DNA of 7,421 nt from Paracoccaceae bacterium (GTDB lineage Bacteria; Pseudomonadota; Alphaproteobacteria; Rhodobacterales; Rhodobacteraceae): contig JAHRVZ010000115.1 in the NCBI GenBank assembly GCA_019090405.1, positions 1 to 7,421 on the forward strand, given 5' to 3'. Below, piece by piece: positions 1 to 6,311 of this stretch (positions within the stretch are counted from its first letter, which is position 1; each line of letters starts with the position of its first letter). A program made the translations under genes and the position numbers. The notes below the pieces were generated by a model, which saw nothing but the letters and a program-made list of their open reading frames with translations, had not been told where the DNA came from and did no database searches.

Positions 1-24
1 TGTAATCTCGACTTAGATCACGGA

Positions 25-2850
25 CTATTTGTCGGCCCGTTTAGCACCTTCTGAAATGGCGGCGCGCAGTTTTCCTTCAAGGAATTTCTGCTTGGATTCA
101 GTGAAATACTTCAGCCCAAACATATCTTTCACATAGAAGGTATCAACCACCTGTTCGCCATAGGTCGCAATAACAGCATTGGCGACATAGACATTGACCG
201 CAGCCAATGTACGCGCCAGATCATACAGCAGGCCGGGGCGATCTCGGGTGTCGACTTCGATGATGGTGTAGATGTCCGAACCGTCATTATCAAACACCAC
301 ATGGGTCGGCACATTGAACGCTCTTTCACGTTTCTTGATCTTGTCTCGCGATTTCAACGCGTCGCGGGCAACAATCTCGCCCCTCAGCGTTCGGTCGATC
401 ATTTTGGTCAGCCGGGGCAGTCGCGAAGCCTCGTATGGGGCGCCATCGCTGTCCTGCAACCAAAACGCACCGACGACATAGCCGTCTTTGGTGGTATAGC
501 TGCGCGCATCGACCACGTTTGCCCCGACCAGTGCCAAGGCTCCGGTGAGACGGGCAAAAATGCCGGGATGATCCGCCATAACAATACAGGCGCGGGTTGC
601 GTCGCGATCAGTGTCAGGATGCAAATCAATCAGCACTTCGCCCGGATCACCGTGCGCCTTGAGATCGCGCAGCAGGCGGGCAAATGCGACATGCGCAGTA
701 ACGTGCAAACCTTGCCAATAAGGCGCGTAGTGTCGGGCAACCTCGACCTTGAGTTCGGCCTTGGTCCAGTCTGGCAGAGCAGCACGCAAAGCCTTTTTCG
801 CCACCGTACCGCGATTTTCGCGGTTCAGGTCTTCCATGCCGGTTTGAAGCGCGCGCTTGGTTTGGCGATAAAGCGCACGGATTAACGCAGCTTTCCAATT
901 GTTCCAGGTGTCCGGACCAACGCCTCGAATGTCGCAGACCGTCAGCACAGTCAGCAGATCAAGCCGCTTGACCGTTTGCACGGCCTTGGCAAAATCGCGC
1001 ACGGTGCGCGGGTCGGCAATGTCACGTTTCTGCGCGGTGTCTGACATCAGCAGATGATACCGGATCAGCCATTCGACAGTTTCGCAATCCTGCTTGTTCA
1101 GCCCCAATCGCGGCGCAATCTTGCGGGCCATTTTTGCGCCAAGGATCGAATGGTCTTCGGGGCGACCCTTGGCAATGTCATGCAACAGCAGCGCCACATA
1201 AATCACTTTGCGATTGACCCCACGCTTAAGGATGCCTGACGCGACCGGAAGTTCCTCGACCAGTTCGTTCTTTTCGATTTGGGCAAGGTTGGCGATACAC
1301 TGGATGGTATGTTCGTCCACAGTATAACTGTGATACATATTGAACTGCATCATTGCCACGATGGGTTGGAATTCAGGAACAAAAGCGGACAGCACACCCA
1401 ATTCATTCATCCGGTGCAATGCCCGTTCCGGATTGCCGTGTTTCAGCATCAGATCCAGGAAAATGCGCTGGGCTTCGGGATTCTTGCGCATAGTGTCGTC
1501 GATCAGGGGCAGGTTGGCCGTGACCAGACGCATGGCATCCGGATGGATTAACATTCCGGTCCGCAGCCCTTCTTCGAACAGGCGCAGGATGTTCAGTTTG
1601 TCGTTCAGAAAGGTGTCGGGGTCGGCAATATCCAGCCTGTTGTGGACAACCATATAGCCCTGTTTTACCTTCGGTTTGCGCCGGAGTATGCGCTGCAACA
1701 GGGGTTCAGACTTAAGATGTGTCGCCTCTAGCTTGGTCAGAAAAATGCGGGTCAAATCGCCTACTGATGTGGCATGGCGGAAATAGTCCTGCATGAAAAT
1801 TTCAACACCGCGCCGTCCTGCCCGGTCTTTGAATCCCATACGTTCGGCCACTTCGACCTGCATGTCAAAGGTCAGCTGTTCGGTGGCGCGGTTAGACGCC
1901 AGATGTAGATGTGAACGAACGGCCCACAGAAAGTCCTCGGCCTGAATAAACAGATCGAATTCTTCGGGGCGAAACACACCTAGTGGAACCAATTCCGCAG
2001 TGTTTCTTACACCATGGATGTATTTGGCGATCCAGAACAAAGATTGCAGATCACGCAGCCCACCTTTGCCTTCTTTGACATTCGGTTCGACCTGATACCT
2101 CAGACCTTGCTTTCTATGCCTGATCCCTCGTTCTTCAAGTTTTGCGGCGATGAATTCGCGCTCGGTTCCTGCGAACAGATTGGATTGCAACTGCTCGCCC
2201 AATTCCACAGCCAGTTCTTCATCTCCTGACAAAAGGCGATGTTCCAGCATGGCAGTGCGAATGGTAAAATCTTCTTCGCCCAGGCGTAGGCAGTCGGCAA
2301 TGGTACGGCTGGCATGGCCGACTTTTAGCTTTAGATCCCACAGAATGTAGAGCGTCGATTCAATGACGCTTTCGGCCCAAGCGGTGATTTTATAAGGCGT
2401 CAGGAACAGCAGATCGACATCCGAAAACGGAGCCATTTCGCCCCGGCCATAACCGCCAACTGCAATCACCGCAATGCGTTCGGCAGATGTTGGGTTGGGG
2501 GCCGGGTGAAGATAGGTGGTTGCGACATATAGGGCGGTTTTTATCAATCCGTCAGTCAAAAATGTATAGGATCGCGTCAGCGGGCGTGCAGCAAAAGGCT
2601 GGTCGGCGTAAGCTTTGGCAATGGCTGCGCGGCCCTGCTTATTTGCCATGTCCAGAATGCGCACGGTTTCGTGGCGAAGTTCGGTGTTATCCGTCGATTC
2701 CCGGGCCGCGGCCACTATGCGGTCGCAGATTTCGGCAACATCAAATATTGCCGCTTCGTCATCTATCAGAACACCCGAAGGCGTCAGCGAGAGAAAGACG
2801 TCGGCCGGATCAGGAACCGGCGCCGGAGAAGCTTGTCGGAGCAGGGTCAA
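25..2850 (-). CDS. glnD: [protein-PII] uridylyltransferase / uridylyl-removing enzyme GlnD
   Basis: Cytoplasmic nitrogen sensor that adds UMP to PII proteins (GlnB/GlnK) when glutamine is low and removes it when glutamine is high. The 941-residue product has the full family architecture. The nucleotidyltransferase motif GGYGRGE is at about residues 132-138, with metal-binding SDVD at 143-146. An HD hydrolase domain shows VDEH (511-514), LLLHDIAKG (554-562) and a further His at 567. Two ACT domains, expected to sense glutamine, lie at about 752-800 (DHPGIFARLTGAL) and 863-909 (DRPGLLYDLARTL). Length is normal for alphaproteobacteria and no active-site residue appears lost. The start is a TTG at 2848-2850: the codon just upstream in frame is a stop and the next in-frame ATG is Met68. 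A good Shine-Dalgarno, AGGTGG, lies six bases upstream. The first 41 bases overlap the end of the lipoprotein gene, so translation is probably coupled. Function is confident; the exact start is slightly less so. Confidence 0.97.
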   Translation of the reverse strand: MTLLRQASPAPVPDPADVFLSLTPSGVLIDDEAAIFDVAEICDRIVAAARESTDNTELRHETVRILDMANKQGRAAIAKAYADQPFAARPLTRSYTFLTDGLIKTALYVATTYLHPAPNPTSAERIAVIAVGGYGRGEMAPFSDVDLLFLTPYKITAWAESVIESTLYILWDLKLKVGHASRTIADCLRLGEEDFTIRTAMLEHRLLSGDEELAVELGEQLQSNLFAGTEREFIAAKLEERGIRHRKQGLRYQVEPNVKEGKGGLRDLQSLFWIAKYIHGVRNTAELVPLGVFRPEEFDLFIQAEDFLWAVRSHLHLASNRATEQLTFDMQVEVAERMGFKDRAGRRGVEIFMQDYFRHATSVGDLTRIFLTKLEATHLKSEPLLQRILRRKPKVKQGYMVVHNRLDIADPDTFLNDKLNILRLFEEGLRTGMLIHPDAMRLVTANLPLIDDTMRKNPEAQRIFLDLMLKHGNPERALHRMNELGVLSAFVPEFQPIVAMMQFNMYHSYTVDEHTIQCIANLAQIEKNELVEELPVASGILKRGVNRKVIYVALLLHDIAKGRPEDHSILGAKMARKIAPRLGLNKQDCETVEWLIRYHLLMSDTAQKRDIADPRTVRDFAKAVQTVKRLDLLTVLTVCDIRGVGPDTWNNWKAALIRALYRQTKRALQTGMEDLNRENRGTVAKKALRAALPDWTKAELKVEVARHYAPYWQGLHVTAHVAFARLLRDLKAHGDPGEVLIDLHPDTDRDATRACIVMADHPGIFARLTGALALVGANVVDARSYTTKDGYVVGAFWLQDSDGAPYEASRLPRLTKMIDRTLRGEIVARDALKSRDKIKKRERAFNVPTHVVFDNDGSDIYTIIEVDTRDRPGLLYDLARTLAAVNVYVANAVIATYGEQVVDTFYVKDMFGLKYFTESKQKFLEGKLRAAISEGAKRADK

Positions 2851-3991
2851 TCACAACCACCTGTCTGTTCTGGATCGTGGCAACGGCCAGACCTCGTTGA
2901 TTTGTACCGCCCGGCAGCAAACGGAAGATGCCCCCGACGCCTTGAAATCCAGCGCCCTGAGTCAGCGCGGCCCCGGTCAGCGCATCGGATTTGCCAGCTC
3001 CGACAAGGGCGCCAATTGCGGCGATCCCATCATAGGCCAGCCCCCCAATCGGATGCGGAACACCGCCATATGCAGCAGAGTATCGCGTTCGGAATTGTTG
3101 CGACTTAACCGGATCAGGCAGCGCAAACCAGCCCCCTTGCACGCCAGGAAGCTCAAGTGTTTGCGCAGGTATATCCCAACGGGTCAGGCCTATATACTGG
3201 ACATCGACGGGTGAAACGCCGGCTTCGGGCAGCAATTGGGTCAGCAATGGCAGCGCACCGGCAGTTGTCGATGTCAGGAAAATCGAATTTGCCCCGGTAT
3301 TGGCAATGGTATCGCGGATTTGCGGGATTGAGTTGATGACACCTTGTTGGGACAATTCATACTGCACGGTTCCAGCCACCGAGGCACCGTTTGGTCCCGC
3401 CGCGTTTTGGATTGCACTTCGGCCAAGATCACCAGCGATGTCGGTGCCATGCACAACAACCATATTCCCTTTGCCGCGCTGGGCCGCGTATCGCGACAGT
3501 CGGTTGGCGGTGTTTTCGAATGTTGGCCCAAGGACAAAGACGTTGCCGCCAGCAATTGTTGTGTTGTTGGAAAACGAAAGAACGTTGATGTCACGCCCAC
3601 GCACGGCCAGCCCGACAGCGTTTGCAGAAGACGCATAAACCGGGCCCAAAATAATCCGCGCGCCATCGTTCACGGCTTGTGTTGCGACCGATGCCGCGGT
3701 TTCGGCGTTTCCGGCGGTATCATACACCCGCAGGTCAATTACGACGCCCTGCAAATCACCAATTGCCAGTCGCGCCGCGTTTTCCAGACTTTGTGCCAAA
3801 ACGGAATCACCCGGTTGAACCGACCCCGTTGGGACAAGCAATGCCACAGGCACTGGCTTGGATGTATCAATTGTTGGCCCGCCTCCGCCCATCGAACTGG
3901 GCTGACAAGCGCTTAGCAATGTGGCAACCAAAAGGCCCAGACCAAGAAAAGTGATCTTGCGAGCCCGCATGAAAACGGCAAAAATAGACAC
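2810..3991 (-). CDS. penicillin-binding protein activator, LpoA/YraM-like lipoprotein
   Basis: Predicted outer-membrane lipoprotein of 393 residues with a type I periplasmic-binding-protein (LivK/Peripla_BP_6-like) fold. Gammaproteobacterial LpoA uses such a domain as part of its activation of peptidoglycan synthase PBP1A. The N-terminus has basic residues (RARK, 9-12), a hydrophobic stretch and lipobox LSAC with Cys29. Gln follows the Cys, which does not suggest inner-membrane retention. A Gly-rich linker (SSMGGGG) leads to VPVALLVPTGS, then the binding-protein core with IILGPVYASSANAV and LSFSNN in its first half and GLAYDGIAAIGALV near the end. E. coli LpoA is far longer because of an N-terminal TPR-like domain that is absent here. 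The GTG start at 3989-3991 is chosen for its GAGGT seven bases upstream; ATG at 3968-3970 is an alternative that keeps the signal peptide but has no clear Shine-Dalgarno. An ABC-transporter solute-binding role is possible from the fold, but the rsmI/yraN neighbourhood favours the LpoA assignment. Confidence 0.85.
   Translation of the reverse strand: MSIFAVFMRARKITFLGLGLLVATLLSACQPSSMGGGGPTIDTSKPVPVALLVPTGSVQPGDSVLAQSLENAARLAIGDLQGVVIDLRVYDTAGNAETAASVATQAVNDGARIILGPVYASSANAVGLAVRGRDINVLSFSNNTTIAGGNVFVLGPTFENTANRLSRYAAQRGKGNMVVVHGTDIAGDLGRSAIQNAAGPNGASVAGTVQYELSQQGVINSIPQIRDTIANTGANSIFLTSTTAGALPLLTQLLPEAGVSPVDVQYIGLTRWDIPAQTLELPGVQGGWFALPDPVKSQQFRTRYSAAYGGVPHPIGGLAYDGIAAIGALVGAGKSDALTGAALTQGAGFQGVGGIFRLLPGGTNQRGLAVATIQNRQVVVIDPAPTSFSGAGS
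2857..2862 (-). promoter_or_regulatory. ribosome binding site deciding the TTG start of glnD
   Basis: On the minus strand the sequence reads AGGTGG, then six bases, then TTG. It lies inside the last codons of the upstream lipoprotein gene. It supports the TTG at 2848-2850, because no ATG or GTG lies between the preceding in-frame stop and the nucleotidyltransferase region. Confidence 0.6.
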
Positions 3992-3998
3992 TGAAAAT

Positions 3999-4003
3999 AC
4001 CTC
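3999..4003 (-). promoter_or_regulatory. ribosome binding site for the GTG start of the LpoA-like gene
   Basis: Minus strand reads GAGGT, seven bases, then GTG at 3989-3991. The ATG 21 bases further in is preceded by a T-rich stretch without any purine-rich site, so this motif decides the start in favour of GTG. Confidence 0.5.
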
Positions 4004-4018
4004 GTCCGGCGAAATGAT

Positions 4019-4035
4019 AGCGGCGTGCTGCCGCT
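4019..4035. repeat. perfect 6-bp inverted repeat in the divergent gap
   Basis: AGCGGC (4019-4024) and GCCGCT (4030-4035) are exact reverse complements separated by five bases. The repeat covers the predicted leftward transcription start and lies upstream of the candidate rightward -10 box. It could be an operator or a short hairpin at the 5' end of the lipoprotein mRNA. There is no following U-run, so it is not a typical intrinsic terminator. Confidence 0.5.
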
Positions 4036-4038
4036 GTT

Positions 4039-4066
4039 CTGATACTCTGGACATAATAAACGTCAA
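4039..4066 (-). promoter_or_regulatory. candidate sigma-70 promoter for the lpoA-like/glnD unit
   Basis: On the minus strand a -35 box TTGACG (4061-4066, five of six consensus bases) is followed after 16 bases by TATCAG (4039-4044, four of six). Transcription would begin near 4032, giving a leader of about 40 bases before the GTG start. Read by eye and not tested, but it is the best promoter match in the divergent gap and sits where one is needed. Confidence 0.5.
4052..4057 (+). promoter_or_regulatory. candidate -10 box of the rsmI promoter
   Basis: CATAAT matches five of six bases of the sigma-70 -10 consensus and lies 26 bases before the rsmI start. Only a poor -35 (CTGCCG at 4028-4033, 18-base spacing) is seen. 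The box lies within the spacer of the opposing promoter, so the two promoters would overlap. Weak evidence taken alone. Confidence 0.3.
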
Positions 4067-4069
4067 GAT

Positions 4070-4075
4070 AGGCGG
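4070..4075 (+). promoter_or_regulatory. ribosome binding site for the TTG start of rsmI
   Basis: AGGCGG lies eight bases before the TTG at 4084. An in-frame TAG at 4069-4071 overlaps this site, so translation cannot begin further upstream in this frame. Confidence 0.45.
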
Positions 4076-4083
4076 GTCCAGCG

Positions 4084-4941
4084 TTGAATCACCAAAATAT
4101 CAGATTGTCCCCCGGATTGTACTTTGTCGCCACTCCGATAGGTACGGCACGGGACATAACATTGCGCGCATTGGATATTCTTGCATCCGCAGATGTGATC
4201 GCTGCGGAAGATACCCGAAGTTTGCGTCGTTTGATGGAAATTCACGGAGTTCCCTTGAACGGCCGGCGGGTATTTTCCTATCACGACCACAGCGGCGAAG
4301 GATCACGTGACCGGCTGATTGCAGCGCTGGCCGAAGGGAAATCGGTTGCCTATGCTTCAGAGGCGGGAATGCCGCTTATTGCTGATCCGGGGTATGATCT
4401 GGGCAAAGCCGCATCAGATGCCGGGCATCTGGTGACAGCAGCCCCCGGAGCATCGGCGGTTTTGACGGCTTTGACATTGGCCGGTTTGCCGACCGACGCT
4501 TTCTTTTTTGCGGGCTTTTTGCCAAATGCCAGCGCCGCCCGAAAAGCCCGCCTTGAGGTGTTGCGCTCAATTCCCGGAACCTTGGTCATCTATGAATCCC
4601 CTAAACGTGTGGCGGCGTCTTTGGCCGATATGGCGCTGGTTTTGGGCGCGGATCGGTCGGCTGCAATGTGTCGTGAGTTAACCAAGAAATTCGAAGAGGT
4701 TCGGCGCGGGACATTGGCGGAACTGGCCGAAAATTTGGCAGGCGCGCCAGTAAAAGGTGAAATTGTCCTGATTATTGATCGCTCTCGTTCAGGGCCTGTT
4801 AACGACGCGGATGTAGAAACGGATTTAAGAACAGCGCTAAAGACCCATTCGGTCAAGGACGCGGCGGATTTGGTGTCGAAAATGCACGAAATTCCACGGC
4901 GAACGCTTTATCAAATGGCGTTGAAATTTGGAAAGGATTGA
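4084..4941 (+). CDS. rsmI: 16S rRNA (cytidine(1402)-2'-O)-methyltransferase RsmI
   Basis: SAM-dependent enzyme that 2'-O-methylates C1402 in the decoding centre of 16S rRNA; RsmH adds the N4 methyl to the same base. The 285-residue product has the tetrapyrrole-methylase-type fold with family motifs in order: LYFVATPIG (12-20), AEDTR (41-45), SEAGMP (92-97), ADPGY (100-104), PGASA (121-125), FFAGFLP (141-147), YESPKR (170-175), RELTKKFEE (197-205) and KGEIVLII (224-231). Length fits the family. The SEAGMP segment differs from the SDAGTP form seen in E. coli. The start is TTG: an in-frame TAG at 4069-4071 blocks upstream starts and the first in-frame ATG is Met51, inside the domain. TTG codons at 4105 and 4117 are less likely alternatives. 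It is transcribed divergently from the LpoA-like gene, as in E. coli, and its stop is one base from yraN. Confidence 0.96.
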   Translation: MNHQNIRLSPGLYFVATPIGTARDITLRALDILASADVIAAEDTRSLRRLMEIHGVPLNGRRVFSYHDHSGEGSRDRLIAALAEGKSVAYASEAGMPLIADPGYDLGKAASDAGHLVTAAPGASAVLTALTLAGLPTDAFFFAGFLPNASAARKARLEVLRSIPGTLVIYESPKRVAASLADMALVLGADRSAAMCRELTKKFEEVRRGTLAELAENLAGAPVKGEIVLIIDRSRSGPVNDADVETDLRTALKTHSVKDAADLVSKMHEIPRRTLYQMALKFGKD

Positions 4942-4942
4942 T

Positions 4943-5314
4943 ATGGCTCGCACAAAAGCCTCGCGTCAAATGTGTTATCACACAGGGGTTTCCGCCGAAA
5001 ACCGGATCGCGCAAGACTATGAACGTCGTGGATTTGCGATCGCGCGCCGCCGTTGGCGGGGACCGGGTGGTGAAATTGATCTGATCACCCGTGAAGGTGG
5101 AAATCTGGTTTTTGTTGAAGTCAAACAAAGCCGTGATTTTGCCCGAGCAGCCGAACGCCTTAGTCGCCGCCAGATGGCGCGTATTTATGCATCGGCGGAA
5201 TATTTTCTGGCTGACGAACCCAATGGACAGCTAACAAATGTACGTTTTGATGTGGCTTTGGTGAATCAGGCTGGTGACTTTCAAATAATCGAGAATGCGT
5301 TTGGGCATGATTGA
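4943..5314 (+). CDS. yraN: YraN family protein (UPF0102), endonuclease-like fold
   Basis: Small 123-residue protein of the UPF0102/YraN family. Its exact biological role is not established. The family has a restriction-endonuclease-like core, visible here as GGEIDLI (42-48, with Glu44 and Asp46) followed by FVEVK (57-61), the E...D...EVK arrangement typical of metal-dependent nucleases. All three putative metal or catalytic positions are present, so the fold looks intact. The ATG at 4943 is preceded by AAGGA (4933-4937) at five bases, inside the last codons of rsmI. Only one base separates the rsmI stop from this start, so the two genes are surely co-transcribed and probably coupled. An extension upstream to a TTG at 4928 is possible in frame but less likely. 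A nucleic-acid processing role is suggested by fold only. Confidence 0.93.
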   Translation: MARTKASRQMCYHTGVSAENRIAQDYERRGFAIARRRWRGPGGEIDLITREGGNLVFVEVKQSRDFARAAERLSRRQMARIYASAEYFLADEPNGQLTNVRFDVALVNQAGDFQIIENAFGHD

Positions 5315-5375
5315 TCCCCATTGAATCCTTTGCTTGCCTAGGCCATGTATTCTTCCAAAGCTTAGGAACCTCGCA
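5315..5375 (+). other. 61-base gap between yraN and gshB
   Basis: Short non-coding gap. It holds an 8-base palindrome GCCTAGGC (5336-5343) and the gshB Shine-Dalgarno AGGA (5364-5367, eight bases before ATG). A TTGAAT at 5321-5326 and TATTCT at 5348-5353 resemble promoter boxes but are 21 bases apart, too far for a normal sigma-70 site. No terminator is visible, so read-through from rsmI-yraN is plausible. Confidence 0.4.
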
Positions 5376-6311
5376 ATGAAAATAGCCTTTCAGATGGACC
5401 CGATCGACTTTGTCGACATCAATGCTGACAGCAGCTTTCGGCTGGCTGAAGAGGCGCAAAAACGGGGGCATACCCTGTTTTACTACAGCCCCAATATGTT
5501 AGCCTATCAAGAGGGGCGGATCACCGCACGCGGTCAGGACATGACGGTTCAGCGTGTTGCCGGAACGCCGGCAATTCTGGGCGAGGAACGCGAAGTTGAT
5601 CTGGGCGAGATGGATGTTGTGTGGCTGCGTCAGGATCCGCCGTTTGACATGAATTACATCACATCCACCCATATTTTGGACCGGTTGGCCCCCGGAACTT
5701 TGGTGGTGAACGATCCTTTTTGGGTTCGCAATTACCCGGAAAAGCTGCTTGTGCTGGATTTTCCAGACCTGACCCCGCCCACCACAATTGCCCGTGATCT
5801 GGAGACCATCAAGGCATTCAAAGCCAAACATGGCGATGTCATTCTGAAACCACTTTATGGCAATGGCGGTGCAGGAGTGTTTCGCCTTGATCGCAATGAT
5901 CGCAACCTGACTTCGTTGCATGAACTGTTTACGTCATTTTCACGCGAACCCCTGATCGTGCAGAAGTTTCTGCCGGATGTAAGCAATGGCGACAAACGGG
6001 TGATTCTTGTTGATGGCGATCCGGTTGGGGCCATCAATCGCGTTCCCGCTGCGGGAGAAACCCGGTCAAACATGCATGTTGGCGGGCGTCCGGAAAAGAT
6101 AGGCCTGTCTAAACGTGACCTTGAGATATGCGCTGCCATAGGACCGCTTTTGCGTGAAAAAGGGCAGGTTTTTGTCGGAATTGATGTGATCGGGGATTAC
6201 CTGACAGAGATCAACGTGACCTCGCCTACGGGCATTCAAGAGTTAGAGCGCTTTGATGGCGTAAATATCGCCGAGAAAATCTGGGTGGCTATCGAAGCAC
6301 GCCGAGCATGA
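5376..6311 (+). CDS. gshB: glutathione synthetase GshB
   Basis: Cytoplasmic ATP-grasp ligase that joins gamma-glutamylcysteine and glycine with ATP to give glutathione, the second step of the pathway. The 311-residue length matches bacterial GshB (about 316 in E. coli). Recognisable segments are KIAFQMDPI at the N-terminus, RQDPPFDMNY (85-94), NDP (112-114), PEKL (121-124), the ATP-binding glycine-rich loop LKPLYGNGGAGVFR (157-170), GDKRVILVDG (205-214), the RVPAAGETRSN stretch (222-232) and FVGIDVIGDYLTEINVTSP (266-284) with metal and ATP ligands Asp270, Glu278 and Asn280. The ATG at 5376 has AGGA eight bases upstream and begins with the usual MKIAFQMD; an in-frame TTG at 5334 would add 14 unlike residues. 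A 9-base tandem duplication encodes DRNDRN after the glycine loop. The stop overlaps the hydrolase start (ATGA). Confidence 0.97.
   Translation: MKIAFQMDPIDFVDINADSSFRLAEEAQKRGHTLFYYSPNMLAYQEGRITARGQDMTVQRVAGTPAILGEEREVDLGEMDVVWLRQDPPFDMNYITSTHILDRLAPGTLVVNDPFWVRNYPEKLLVLDFPDLTPPTTIARDLETIKAFKAKHGDVILKPLYGNGGAGVFRLDRNDRNLTSLHELFTSFSREPLIVQKFLPDVSNGDKRVILVDGDPVGAINRVPAAGETRSNMHVGGRPEKIGLSKRDLEICAAIGPLLREKGQVFVGIDVIGDYLTEINVTSPTGIQELERFDGVNIAEKIWVAIEARRA
5888..5905 (+). repeat. 9-bp tandem direct repeat inside gshB
   Basis: TGATCGCAA occurs twice back to back (5888-5896 and 5897-5905). It preserves frame and encodes the repeated triplet DRNDRN at residues 172-177, just after the ATP-binding glycine-rich loop. 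It may be a small in-frame duplication or chance. Confidence 0.6.

Noticed and set aside
301..885. 194-codon open frame on the plus strand, antisense to glnD
   Set aside because: It lies wholly inside the conserved ACT and C-terminal region of glnD, has no recognisable domain, and its composition looks like a shadow of the real reading frame.
2615..3214. 199-codon plus-strand open frame spanning the glnD/LpoA junction
   Set aside because: It is antisense to two well-supported genes and its Ser/Arg-rich translation resembles no protein family.
4019..4035. Inverted repeat as an intrinsic terminator
   Set aside because: The stem is only six base pairs, no T-run follows on either strand, and no gene ends nearby; it is better viewed as an operator or leader hairpin.
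3968..4066. Longer 418-codon version of the lipoprotein starting at 4066
   Set aside because: It would place 25 extra polar residues before the signal peptide and run through the predicted promoter; GTG 3989-3991 with GAGGT gives a normal lipoprotein signal.
5321..5353. Possible promoter (TTGAAT ... TATTCT) before gshB
   Set aside because: The 21-base spacing is too long for a sigma-70 promoter and other pairings give poor boxes or wrong spacing.
5334..5375. Extended gshB start at an upstream TTG
   Set aside because: The extra 14 residues do not resemble the family N-terminus, whereas the ATG at 5376 has a proper Shine-Dalgarno and begins with the usual MKIAFQMD.
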